From Sclerodactyla briareus (Eukaryota > Echinodermata > Holothuroidea > Dendrochirotida > Sclerodactylidae): a DNA stretch of 64,000 nucleotides. Below, piece after piece: positions 33,105-44,905 of this stretch; the first letter of the stretch is position 1, and every line of letters begins with the position of its first letter. Location: NCBI GenBank assembly GCA_026419785.1, contig JAODTK010002654.1, positions 370,952 to 434,951 of the forward strand, written 5' to 3'. The notes beneath the pieces are model-generated. The model worked only from the letters and a program-made list of their open reading frames with translations, ran no database searches and was not told where the DNA came from. The translations under genes and the position numbers were made by a program.

Positions 33105-35970
33105 TTGTCTACCCTATTTTTCTCACAATACCTCACAGGATACAATCACTTGATCTAGTGATTGCAGCTTGTATTGGACAATCATGGGCAATGCACGAAG
33201 CGGAATATATCGAGGGTATCTGCGCGTGTAGTATTCTGTTGAGTCTTCTTTGGATGCATAAATTGGAACTCGGCCGATACAAGTGTACCATCAGACAATG
33301 GGGGAGTAACACATTTCCTCTTCCTCGAGAATCTCTCCTCGTCAATGAGAATACTAGTGCAACTGGTTCTGTTGGATTACTGTGTGTTATTGATTCTGCA
33401 GTAAGTAAAATGTGTATATATGCTAGCTAGAATGTATCTGAGTGCACGATCCCAGACCCTTATGGAAGAATTTCCGTATCAACCGGCAATTTAATTTCGC
33501 AAGAGGTAATTTTTGTTCACAATACTTTTTCTCTCCTGAACACCGGGGTAGAGCGAGTGTTTACAAAGTGACTGTTCTAGGACAATATTCAGGATTGCAT
33601 ATTTCTTTTCCAAATTTTAATGTTTTTCTTTCCTCTCTCCCGTTTCCTGAGTGCTGGCACAATTGGTAGAAGCGTCGGCCTTTCCCCTGGAGACTGGATT
33701 CAATCCCAGTCGGGTCATACCAAAACTTTGAAATGGTACCTGTTGCCTTCTGCGCTGGGCGCTTAGCCAGATATGGGAAGCTGAAGAAAACTGCTGTCCA
33801 ACCCACACGGGCCCCCGTCGTCTGCCATTCACAGCAGGTGGGCCCGGGCCGAGGTGTCTGGATCCTTAGCCCCTGCCTCCAGGCGCTGTTCACAACGTGT
33901 TCTCTCCCAACTTCCTTTGCTCCTTTCGTCTCCTGCAGAATGGCGATTTTCGTCTATAATGAAGAGAGACGGCATGAAGCTTTCCTCTGAGGTGGTGGGC
34001 TCATCAGTACTGTGGGTGTTTTCTGATAGTGATAACATTAAATGGTATGTGGGGCACAATCACTGTAACAGGGTACAACTTCCATATACGGTAAGATAGT
34101 ACACGATTTCCTAATGTCCGAAAAGAATATTGATAAATATCTGTGAACCACATCACGTACATCTTTGTGTGAGAACATTGTGGAAAGGCCACGTGTTTGG
34201 AACCGACAGAAAGAATGAAGCTCATTTGACGCTGTCAAATATTAATATGGTTGTGTGTAAACGCTTCATACGGTGCCGCAACTGCACTCACTCAACGGCA
34301 GAAGCCTTGCAGACTCGTCTCGCATTTGTGTTCATTATTTTTTTTTTAGTCATGTAACAATCTGGAGGCTAGCGCAGGTGCAGCTGATAAATTTTCAAGG
34401 AAAGGGGCTATTCCGCTTTTTGTGGGTAGCCGTTGCATTATTTGTTTCCTGCTTAAAAATTCCAAAAGGCTATTCATGGTAGAATAGGTAGGCTACCACC
34501 TGGTATGCATCCGAAGAGTTAGTCTGTTCCTGGAATGAAATCTTCGCACCTCCTCCCTCAGGCGGGCTTCCTTGCCATGACCATGCACATCAGCTGTCAT
34601 ACCTGTGGTCATGGTTGCTACAGATTGCAAATACTTGCAACGAAATCAGTCTCTTGCCTAGCATACATTGCAAAATGCTTCACAGAGGTGTTTCATTCTT
34701 CATCATCTTTAGATACGCTAACGGTTTTTATGAAGTGGACCTGTACAATCCATACCAAACTTCACTAGTTCATTCAATTTGGATTACCGGTATATTCCTT
34801 TCTGCTTTTATTTGACTTTAAAAAGTTCGGGAGTTATAAAAATCGTCATGTTATTTGTGCGAACTTTTATGAACTGAAACTATCGCGTCTTAGTCAGCGA
34901 AACAAAGTGTGAATCATCAATCGTATTCACGTTGTTATTGGGGACCAGCTCACGTGCTTCAAAGGTTAGTTTCGTAGCGATGCTGCGAGTTCAGCTAGTG
35001 TGTGTTTAAAGCCCTTCAACTCTTAGTCAATGTGTGGTCATCATAGTATACGTTTGTTGCCACCGGAATTATGGGTAAAAGTTTGGGGACATTTAATAAG
35101 GGAAGAAATCCATTACCCATTAAATCAGGGATAAATTGCACCACGAAACACAAACAGATGATAAATGAATGGGAGAAGGCGCATCTAAAATATACAATTA
35201 GCTGACAAAATAGACCTCTGCTAATCTCAAATCTGACCGAAACGTATGTTCATGTACTCAATATCAGGAATATACACCACGAGGATGAGCTTCATCCACC
35301 CAGGCACAGGTAATTGTCTGTCACAAACTTAATGGTACCCAATTGTCCTATCCAGACAACAATATTATCGCACCAACAATTCTGAAGTCACTTCCCATGA
35401 AGAGTTCTCACGCTCGAGATTGTAATGGTTAGCCTGTACTTATCGTAAACTCGTTTGTGGTACGGGGCCCTGGGCTCAACGTGATCAGAAGGATATCCAG
35501 ACGTTGACCCTCTGCTGACCTCAACCAAAACAATTGGGATATTGACCCATCATGAGGCAGAGATGGGGGGTACAAGAATATCCTTACAAGCAAGTCAAGG
35601 CACGAGTCATTCAGCACAGGTTAAGTTCCATCCAAAAGTCATTTGGTCCATGGGCAAGAGCGGAGTCATTAGTTTGGGCAAGGTCGGGGTATATTTTCTA
35701 CGATTCGTTTTAGGGATCATAGAAACACAGGTGACAAGGGTAACAGTTGAAAAATGCAAACTGCGGACAGCTGGAACAAAGTGTGTGGTGACAATTACTG
35801 GATGCGGGAGTAAGGTATATAGTAACTGCGTCCGCTATAGATTTAGGCGGAGCGGGCCTGTTGGGCTGTTGAAAAATGATGCATGACAAAGCTTAGTGCG
35901 TCTTGATTCGTCGCAAACAAGAAAGATCGACTATGTTATTAGAATGTATTGTGCAACACCCTTTTAGCAA
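33105..35970. repeat. Paralogous block shared with 8295-11340
   Basis: Second copy of the SINE-bearing block. A 114-codon frame at 35542-35886 is not matched in copy 1 and is taken as chance. Confidence 0.8.
33646..33800 (+). mobile_element. tRNA-derived SINE with Nin-like central domain, copy 2
   Basis: Head: GAGTGCTGGCACAATTGGTAGAAGCGTCGGCC in two parts, with an intact B box GGATTCAATCC (33696-33706), then CAGTCGGGTCATACCAAA, then AAATGGTACCTGTTGCC, then TGCGCTGGGCGCTTAGCC. This order is that of Nin-type SINEs. The tail is not defined; similarity to copy 1 continues beyond it because the whole block is duplicated. Confidence 0.7.
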
Positions 35971-36145
35971 GTTCCGGGGCAACGTTCGCTGCATTTGAAA
36001 AGCCCAAATGTGCAATAATTTCAAATGGACCATCTCTCTCCAAAACGATCAACGGTGTGGTTGCAATGGGTCGAAAGCGACGGGCCCACTGTCTAAACCC
36101 ACCACTTCACGTGATAGGGGGGGACGTTGTATGCCAACACAATGT

Positions 36146-36202
36146 GCGTGCGTGTGTGTTTGGGTATGTGGTGTGTGATGTTGTGTGTGGGGTGTGTGTG
36201 TG
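36146..36202. repeat. (GT)-rich microsatellite
   Basis: Imperfect GTGTGT tract beside the inverted satellite units, mirroring the (CA)n tract that ends the satellite at 16.6 kb. Confidence 0.85.
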
Positions 36203-36209
36203 GCGCCTA

Positions 36210-36725
36210 GCTTCGTTAACACGATAACTCGACCCCACTTGGATGAGTCGAGTACTTGGCATATGGGTATATGGGTTCCCATTAATGAGTACCATATCCC
36301 CTATTGTGTTGGGTCAGGTCCAACGGTCACTGAGGTCGAGGAGGTCAAAGTCTGAAATCTTGTTTTAATACAATAAGTCCAGATGCCTAGTCTGATCAGG
36401 TCGAATCCGGTTATGCACCTTCTGACAGGACCTTCCCGTTCTTCGTGCACGTCCGGGGTCAGATTCGAGATGAAAATGAGGAAAAGGAATGAGAAAAATT
36501 GATAATTTCACATCTTTTGAGCTCACCCTCTCCTGGGTGGATCCGGAGTTCATTTTGCTATGGGATTTCCCCCAACAAGTGCATGATCCCTTATGTTTCG
36601 GGGTTACGGTCTGGGCTGGTGAGGTTTAACAGAGGTCAAAGTCTGAAAAATTATGTTAACACGATAAGGTCCAGAACGCCTGATCTGATCAGGTTGAATT
36701 CGGTATGCAGCTTCTAGAAAAAAAA
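36210..36725 (-). repeat. 305 bp satellite units in inverted orientation
   Basis: The minus strand carries the satellite words GTTAACACGATAACTCGACC, TGAGTACCATAT..CCTATTGTG, GAGGTCAAAGTCTGAAA and TCTGATCAGGT (36225-36350), and a second set at 36560-36710. About one and a half units. Orientation is opposite to the main array at 14.65 kb. Confidence 0.8.
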
Positions 36726-38084
36726 GAGAGAACTATCGTTTTTGGTAAAATGACTGGAGGCAGTTTGGGAGGGAATGGAGCAAGAGGCTTCGGTGTGAAC
36801 AATTGATATGTTGGCTAACTTTTGCTTGTTAAACCAGGACCCCATCTGCATGGATGTCTTCATACATGTGGTTCCCTATTAGAGATACGATGCATCACAC
36901 CCTATTGTAAATCTGACAATGCTTAGCTTAATCAAGTCAGGTCAGCCAAGGAATAACGAAGCCTTCTGCTTTGCTGGTTCTCTCATGTTGGAGATTCAAT
37001 AGAAGTTATCAAAAAGTCAAGTCAACTTGACATGACCATGGGCTTGAGCAACAGAGGGTAGAGTGGTCGTAACAATCCGTTGAACCCCCCCCCCTCCAAC
37101 CGAATCGAACGAATGACCAATGGTGGTATAAATGAGGTTGCGCTTCATCACCAGAGGAACGGTTAGAGATTAGGGGGAAATCTGATTCTTGATGCGTCAG
37201 GAATGTGGAAAACACAGACTTTACGAAGAAAGGTGAGTATTTGATTTCTTTTGCTTTTAATTCTATGCGGTTCAGGAAGCCAAAGAAACTGCATCAAGAA
37301 TCCCTGACCGTATCATTAAGGGAGAATCATAATGTTTGATGACGTTTTATAAAGATCATTAGAAAATAGCAGCTTCATGTATATAGACAATAAATTGCTT
37401 CATGGGTGATCATGGCCTTCCATGAGCGCTCAGTACATAGATTTGATCGGGGACAAACAAGGGTTAGTTAATTTCCGAGTTGCGCTCGTGGTCTGTGTCA
37501 CCCGCCCCTCCCCCCCCCCCCAACACACCATTAAGGTACTAGCCCGAAGAGGCATCGCCAACTTGATGAACCGAGGAAAAAAGGTGAAACAGTGGAAACA
37601 TCCTTTGAAACATCTGTAACCTTCCACGATACCAATGACTCCCATTACCTCCACTCCACCCCTCTCTCACCTGTCTGTCCCACGTCCCGTAGGCAACCTC
37701 TACATCTGTCCGAGTACGAACAGTTACCGCTGATGTTTGTAACAAAGTTAATGGCCTGGGTTCGAATTTTCCGAATAATTAAGTGAATGGGTAATTTAGG
37801 CACCCTAGTTTCATCATGGAAGTACCCATCAGCAGCGGTATTTTGAAGGTTCGGGCAAGCCTCCTAGTGTAAGGAATGTTATCGACAGCGCTGAAACAGA
37901 GATAAAGAGGAAAGGGGAAAAACAGAGAATGAGGACACTGGAAACAATCAATGACGATATGGCAGCCGCTCAGCTTACTTCAGTCAACTGGCATACAGCC
38001 TAAGATAAGAATACACTCTAAGATCTCCCAAATATGCGCCAACCGATGAAAGCTGCGAGACCGTTTTCGCTGACTGACTCCAAC

Positions 38085-38372
38085 CAGGCTCGTACCGAGA
38101 GATTTTTGTGTCGGTGGGTGGGGGGGGGGTGTTGGTGGAGGTTCGGACTCATGGGAAGTGCGTCCTCATTCATAGTCTCATTCTCCCTATTGGCAAACAA
38201 GTGCAATTTATGGGCCCCTAACCCTAGACATATCCTGCGGCACATATTTGTTGCTAAATAACGCTGCAAGACCTCTACTGAATTGCAAAAATGAGGTTTC
38301 TGGTACAAACATCTATTGGTCACTTGGGTCATGGGGGGTTCTCCCCCCCCCCTCCCCCGTGGTACGCCACTG
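38085..38372. mobile_element. Nonautonomous hAT-type element, 288 bp
   Basis: Ends CAGGCTCGTACC and, reverse complemented, CAGTGGCGTACC. Flanked by ACTCCAAC (38077-38084) and GCTCCAAC (38373-38380), an 8 bp target duplication with one mismatch, as expected for hAT. The paralogous site in copy 1 (about 17590-17605, CACTGGCTCAAC) has a single copy of this word and no insertion. Interior includes G- and C-runs; no coding capacity. Confidence 0.7.
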
Positions 38373-39269
38373 GCTCCAACCCACATCAGAATCATGGACT
38401 CCAAGTCATAGTGGATCCAAGTGGCACTATTGTACACAAGTCGCTCGATTCTTCCTCCGACTTAGTGCTTATGGTGTACAGCCCATACAACGCACATTAC
38501 CCAATTTCTAATCCGTAACAAGCCTGGTTTGCACCTGCAGAGATGTCTCTAGCTGATTGTATGTTTTATTGTACTACATCACCAAAAGTAAATTTCGTAT
38601 GATGCTAATATTTGAAGTGTAATTAGCAAACTGCAACCCAAAAAAAAAACAAATTGAATATACAAACCGTTGGTAGACGCCTCTGGAAATGAATTTCCCG
38701 AAAGAATAATATCTGCTGGCATAACGAATTAAATACTATGTGTGCAGAACACAAAAACAAGCGTGAAAGTGCAAGCCACCCGTTTTCCATATGTCTCTTG
38801 TGTGAACCCACTGATGTGAACAACTATTGCATCAAATAATCCGACATGCGATTTTCTGCTCATACATTCAGTCTAGGTTAAAGACAAATTTTTTCAAGCA
38901 AGTTTATGATTGGGTTGACTATTGTTTATTTTGTCGTTCTGTCAACGCATTGAGCTTCGGTATTATGCGCTTTATAAGTACCAGTGTGATAATAAGTAAT
39001 AATGATATATAATAAGTTTGAACCCTATGTACTGACAGTTGAACATACCACATTTGAGAAATTACTATCATGTTTTAGCATTCAACATGTTAAAATTGTG
39101 ATGGCTAATAGTGCTCAGAAAAGTGATTTTATGAACCTGTTTTTGAAGTGTGGATATCTTTATCACATGACATACTTATTCTTGCCTGGCGTGCTATCCA
39201 GCTCTCCTGTGTCTGAGCCCCATCACCTACATACTGTATAGGCTACCGATGACATTTCTCTAAAATTTA

Positions 39270-39441
39270 CTATGATTTTATTCCTTCGGGCTCGGATGGC
39301 AGGCCTGCTCAGCAGGAACCCGGGTCGTGATACTCGGTGGGATGGTCACCGGCAATTCCTCGCCCGCCTCCTCTTGGACTAGTGCTTGAAATGAATTACC
39401 GAGGCGGGGTGTCACCATGAAAACCTGTTCCGGACCCCATT
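39270..39441 (-). pseudogene. Copy-2 counterpart of the small frame at 18232-18447
   Basis: ATG at 39441 in the same ACGTAAAATGG context. The frame breaks after seven codons; a neighbouring frame then carries the MVTPxxG, LV, TIPPxxT and PKE residues matching copy 1. Ends at a stop near 39285. Confidence 0.3.
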
Positions 39442-39556
39442 TTACGTCTCTTCTTGAAGACTATCAGTCGGGTGTCATATTCGTTATGCATCAGGTGAAT
39501 ATACCTGTAAAGATGGTACGTACGTATGTACAGATGTATAATTATATAATGATAAT

Positions 39557-39858
39557 AGTAATAATATATTACTATCCAGTTTTCATAAGCGGCTTTCCCA
39601 CATCTCAAAGCGTTTTACAAGATATATATTCACATATAATCTATGACATATAAATCTTGACAAAAACAAAAAACTTAAACAACAATGCTTCGTAATATAG
39701 TCTGGATCTCGAATGAAGATGCAAATGCGATTGAGCTAGAAAAATGTGAGTTAACCAGCGATATATTTTGGATGAGCGCTTCGGCAACACTATCCTTTCG
39801 TCCAGTGCACATTGATACGGCTGAATACGGCTGAGACTTTATCGGCTCCTCGGAACAA
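39557..39858 (-). mobile_element. PLE terminal repeat, copy iv (3' end of the 40 kb PLE)
   Basis: Downstream end of the minus-strand PLE at 39974-41090. Contains CTCAAAGCGTTTTACA, ATAATCTATGACATATAA, AACAACAATGCTTCG and a hammerhead-like motif. It is the same repeat found upstream of PLE remnant A, as expected for direct terminal repeats of PLEs. Confidence 0.7.
39768..39812 (-). ncRNA. Hammerhead-ribozyme-like motif, copy iv (degraded)
   Basis: Minus strand: GTGCACTGGACGA (one extra G in the CUGACGA core), a stem-II-like AAGGATAGTGTTGCC, then GAAGCGC. GTGC/GCGC could close stem I partly. Confidence 0.45.
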
Positions 39859-39859
39859 T

Positions 39860-40020
39860 GGTGGGTGGGCTAATTGTGTTTTCGCTGATTGACAGGGAAT
39901 CATCCTTGTGGGGATTGTACTGGGGAGGCCAATTTGCGCCCTCGTGATTGACAGTAGATAATCCTTTACAGGATCATACAATGAAGGCCAATTTGCGCCT
40001 TGGTGATTGGCAAAAGGCAA
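39860..40020. repeat. ~70 bp minisatellite in PLE 3' UTR, copy B
   Basis: Two to three units with AATTTGCGCC, GTGATTGACAG and AATCCTT words; matches 22975-23140. Confidence 0.8.
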
Positions 40021-41090
40021 AATAGGGAGAGGGTGCAGAGTGGTTACCATTATCTTCTTTGTGATGGTACGTCGTCCGAATGTTCAGACCAAATGGTGTA
40101 GTCGTTTTCAGGTTCATCCAATAATTTTCTTTCGCTTTGCGGGATTTAGTGAACCAATTTGGGGCATGGTCGATGCCAATCACTCTCAGGTTTTCAATGG
40201 AGTGACTGACCCTTTGAAATGTTTAGTCTACCGCTATCAATTTTTTGGGCTTGATGGTCTACCGGTGTTGGGTCATTCGCTACCTCAGGGTGTTTTTTGT
40301 TTCCCCGATGTACTGAACTCCGCAGATGTTACAATAAATTAGGTAGACCAGGCTCTTCGAAGACGCAATCAATATCCTTTTGAATCGGAATATGTCGGGA
40401 TGTCTGGAAACTTTTGAACAAGTTGTGCGATCTACAAGTTTGCACGTTTTGGCAGTTGGATGGGCAGGGGCGGCTGCGCCGTGTCATGTTGTGCGGCTCA
40501 CGACGTGCTCCGAAAATTGGCGTTGACTATAATGTCCCGCATATTCCCGAGTCTGCTGTAGGCACCAACCGTGGTTCCGGTAACACGGATTTTAGGCGTT
40601 CCTGACTTTTGAAGGATGGGCAAATGCCTTGTGGATAAGGGGCTGAGTGGGAGGGCATGGTGGTATTCACAGACGAGTTGTACTCTGGAGTTGGATGGAC
40701 GATTTTTGTACGTCAGAGTTTCAATTCGTGGAGACTTTCTAGCCTTTTCAAAGGCCTCTTCAATGGAACTCAGGAAATACCTGTCTCTTTTGGAGATGTT
40801 TTGAAGTTCGTTGGCACGAGAATAAAAAATCAGCATCAGAGGAGCAAATGCGTTTCAGACGAAGAGCTTGACTGTAGGGAGTGTTCTTCCTTGATAGTGG
40901 GGTGGGGTGACAAGATGAGTAGGAAATGTGCTTGTCGTTGTTTTGTGAACAAGTCGTTTTGAGTGATCGTTTCCAACGCCACAGTGGTTGTCAAGGAAGT
41001 GGACTCTGTCCTTGAAATATCTGCAGTGAAACTGACGAGAGCAACAGTGGCCCGTAGGGCCTGGTCCGCGAGGAATCTCTCAATATAGAT
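39974..41090 (-). mobile_element. Penelope-like element ORF: RT end, linker and GIY-YIG endonuclease (decayed)
   Basis: Minus strand from high to low coordinates: an RT-end segment with FHCRYFKDRVHFLDNHCG (about 40985-41035), a 112-codon open stretch (40498-40836) with SIEEAFEKARKSP, RVQLVCEYH, LPILQKS and RLGNMRDIIVNANFRS, the linker typical of PLEs, then GIY-YIG-domain residues (about 40190-40330) and the C-terminal IGIDHAPNWF...RKAKENYW..LKTTTPFGLN (40080-40183). The domain order RT, linker, endonuclease is specific to PLEs. The RT core is absent and frames change several times. Confidence 0.8.
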
Positions 41091-41105
41091 AGATATAAAT
41101 ATAAT

Positions 41106-41199
<94 letters not shown>

Positions 41200-41225
41200 T
41201 ATAATCTATATGATATATGATATAT
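41091..41225. repeat. (AT)n-rich tract
   Basis: Borders the truncated upstream side of the PLE, as in the other copies. Confidence 0.95.
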
Positions 41226-43734
41226 GATCTATGTTGATCTGAGATGTCATAGGAACGAGACCCAAATCGAAAATAGCATGTTACTTTATGAAGACACCAA
41301 TACATTTATTATAGTTAGTATCAATTTGTTACTTTTTGGCTTTTCACATATGTAGACCTTACATGCTTGGGGAAAGGCTCCAAACAGAAGGAGATGCGCT
41401 ACATTTGCATTGCTACATACATGTAGGGACCCTTCACAAGGGTTTAAGATGGGCGTGACATGGGACACATGCCCAAACGACTATCAATAAATTCGTTGCG
41501 TGTGTAAGCGGTTTATATGCCCTTAATATCCATCAGAAAGTTAATAACGGCTACAATCTAAAAATGGTAACAGGAAGTTAATTGGACACCAAACAGATTG
41601 TACCTCTATAATATCACCCACTTAGTCAGAAGTAAAGATATGTTTAGCACTGTCCGAACAACAAGGGTAGCTCCCTAGTGGATTTACGGGAAGTGTGGGC
41701 GCCTACACCGGAGCAACCGAATAAAAATCCACCCTAACCTATCACTATGGGGAGGGGGATTTCCGGGAAGTTTGAGAGTGGCCACTGTGAGATCAATTTA
41801 TCATTTTTTCTTAGAGGAAGGTTTGAAATGTAGGTGAGCAGGTGTGATTTCATCAGTGATCATGGAACCAGCTCAATTTGTGAGCACAAAACTTAAGTGT
41901 TTAAAATATCCAACATGTATGAGAAGTTTTTCGCAGCGATGGGCGCCGAACCGCTGCTCATGATTCGTGCGACAACCTGGCTTCCAGCTAAACCACTCTT
42001 GGGGTAGAGGGTGGGTAGGTATATGTACACTGGATCTCATATAACACTTTCCTGTGGTATATACCTTTCTCAAAAGAGACGTGGATAAACACAGGTAATC
42101 AAGATTTTAATAATCGAGAATTTAACATCTAAGAAGTCAAATCAGATCAGAACAATTTTACTACTTCGAATGTTATTTTATTATCAAAGTATCAACTTCA
42201 AAAAGCATGACAGACGGTACAGTGCGGGCACTAAAGACCCCTCAGCAAAGGTTATTTCTACAGCTACAGGGGACATAACTGGAGATAGAAGTTTTTAAGT
42301 ACGTCAGAGCAATTGACTATTTTTTTTGCAAACAAGGCGGAGTTCTGTGTCCACAAAGGATTGAGCTCAAAGTTAAATGAGATCAAATACGTCTACGTCA
42401 TCAGATGCTGCTGTGCATAGACAGACACAATTTTCCATTACATCAACCCCTAAAAAATATCGTTGTGACGAAAATGAGGATTTTAGGTTCACCAGTGATC
42501 AGAGTGTGCTGCATCACCCTTTTTACAGGCGACAAACTGGAAATAGCGAGTGATAGAGGTTGTTGTAGTACGTCGGGGCAATGACTATTGGTGGTGCAAC
42601 ACAGGGACAAGTCTGGCAATTTCACAAACAATTGCCCCAAAGGTAACAAGGACATCTAAGTCACCTCTGAAATGTTTGCTCTGCGATATATATTAAAAAC
42701 ACCTTCAGTTACATTGAATATGAACTGACAAAATGACAATCTCCCTTCATATTGGCAACCCAAACAAGATTACAAGTTAATATCTGCTTGGTTCACCGTT
42801 TATCGTGCGGAGGACAACGCTTTTTGAAGAGTTAGATTGACCCCTCCTGACCTTCACGCCCTTCACTGATACCAAAACCATAGAGGTCTCTTCTACACGA
42901 GGGGTCACCCTACTACCAACAAGAACTGATAAAGCTGCGTCTTTAGATAAGACGGGGGCATCCGATCCAAGCGTCACACTCACACATACACACACATATA
43001 TATGACTGTATAGATCCTATTGGCGTCGCAAGGAATATAAGTACCAAAGTGTCAGTCCTACACGAATACCACCAATGCATATATCAGGCTTGTGCAAATT
43101 TTCGGAGTTGTAATGATACATCGATACGTATTCTTGGTCATAAGAGATTTGGGAGTGTCTATAGAAAAAAATGTTTCTTTGGTATTATACAGATGCAATT
43201 GATATTTTAAAAGCATGTAGTTCAATTGATTAATTATCGTGTTGTGTTATAAAGCATGCAAAAGTTAAGAGCGCCGCATATTTTCAGAGATATCAACTGA
43301 CTGCATATATGTTGTACCGAATCACGTGCGGTTCACTTCAATCGTCACCTCATACAGGGCATCATAAGTAGACGGGCATGAACATGTGTATACACGAACG
43401 ATCGTAATTACACGATGAAGAGAATGAAGAAGCGAACAAAGGATTCAAGATCATCCAAAAAAGGAAGGCGGGCGGGACGCTGAACATAAAATTATGTTTA
43501 CTCTGCCTTAATCTAAGCAAGTGAATTGACCCCGCATAGCTGCCCACATTCAAGTTCAGCAACTTCTGATGAACCACATGCTCTGTCTGGTTGATGTTTC
43601 CTCTCGTTAAACCGGTGCAATCAGTGGTTATTTCCTGGCTGACAGGAAAATACGATTCCAATGAGGCTGGAACGAGACAAACTGCAGTTTTTAATGATCA
43701 GTCTATTCAATACTCAATATTCATTGGGGACTTG
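41226..43734. other. Gene-free; no recognised element
   Basis: A weak internal repeat is visible (42235-42340 against 42500-42600, sharing GTACGTC..GGGCAATTGACTATT-like words). CA-rich tract near 42975-43000 with the dispersed word set noted at 16.67 kb. Short frames lack motifs. Confidence 0.5.
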
Positions 43735-44000
43735 ATTTGAAACTTTGAATTTGAAACTGACACGTGACTGACAGGCTTGCAACGTGACTTGGCCTTGCAC
43801 CAGTCGACTTGCGACTTGACTTGGACTTGAACTGTGAATGCCTGACTTGTGAGTTGATTGCACCTCTCAAACTGACTTGTGACTTGACTTGACTTGGACC
43901 AGTTGGATTGCGACTGGTGGACTGAAACGTGAATCCTGACTTGGATTGACTTGAATTCTCAGGGGACTTGCGACTGGGCTTGGACTGAAGAAAGTGACGT
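43735..44000. repeat. Degenerate TTGAC/GACTTG-rich simple repeat
   Basis: Dozens of GACTTG, TTGGACTTG and CTTGTGACTTG words, an old short-period satellite. No frame of interest. Confidence 0.9.
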
Positions 44001-44099
44001 GTTACCGATTGGACAAGGATAAGAGATGAATGCGAGTATAATTGGGAAGAAAGAGTTATTGAAATAGAATAGGACTATTTTACTACTTTTAGCTATAGC

Positions 44100-44905
44100 A
44101 TGTGGAATGGACTATCGGGATCTACAGGAAGCACGTTAATTGGTACGTACTAGAGAGACGGAAGACGAATGTTAGTCGTCTCCAATTTGCTAATATACCG
44201 AAATACACTGTCGGAGCATATCCACAAATGTACACCAATCGACTTGGTATATTTAGATTTGCAGGAAAGAATTCGGACACGGTGCTGCAGGTACCATTAT
44301 CAGCAAAAATCAAACCACGTGGAATAGACGGTCTCGTATTGGAATGGATCAGAGAATTGCTCTACAAGTGAGAACGAGTGGTTTGGCAATGAAGGAAAGT
44401 TCAAGAGGATGAAGTTACTGTACCGTATGCTTCACAAATTATACGAATGACCTAGATATTGCTTCCGGAAAACCAGCAAGTTTGCAGATGATACTAAGGT
44501 AATCGCCTAGTCAAAAATGACGAGGATCAACGGAATTGCACAATGATCTCGACAAATTGATTTTAGGACCAAAGAATGGCAGATGATTTTCAAATGTGGA
44601 AAAATGCTCTGTGACCATTTTGGACATGGTTAAACAAGGTTAAGTACAGCAGGGCTAGAAAGGAATGAAAGAATCTGAAGGAGAGAAGGATTTGGGAGTA
44701 TATTGACTTACTGAAGGGAATTCCACAGAGAATGACCCAATGATACCTGGAATGAAGAACAAAGGAGAGAGCATGATTTGAGGAGATAAAGAGGTGGGAC
44801 TGATAACAATACAGCTACGGCATGAAAGACCGGACCTCATCACATTCCATGACATGATACAAGGAAAGAAGGAATCAATCATGCAAACATTGTTGAGATT
44901 ATAGG
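44100..44905 (+). mobile_element. CR1-type LINE RT fragment (decayed)
   Basis: Plus strand, changing frames: KIKPRGIDGLVLEWIRE (44308-44358), TNDLDIASG (about 44442-44470), then KFADDTKVI (about 44480-44505, RT motif C), NDLDKLIL.TKEWQMIF (about 44545-44600) and EKDLGVYLT (about 44685-44710). These match the palm-to-thumb region of CR1-group LINEs. No endonuclease; the catalytic loop is frameshifted. Distinct in sequence from the L2-like element at 53.8 kb. Confidence 0.7.

Larger units (their letters stand above)
26170..39850. repeat. Copy 2 of the large direct duplication
   Basis: See copy 1 (window start to 19.1 kb) for the anchors. Private to copy 2: the tandem 1.5 kb repeat at 29614-32568, the inverted satellite units at 36210-36725 and the hAT-type element at 38085-38372. 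Segments 27300-28980, 32510-33645, 33800-36140, 36730-38040 and 38380-39270 hold no recognised gene. Confidence 0.8.

Noticed and set aside
35542..35886. 114-codon plus-strand frame
   Set aside because: The paralogous sequence near 10.9-11.15 kb has different frames and residues, so there is no sign of coding constraint.
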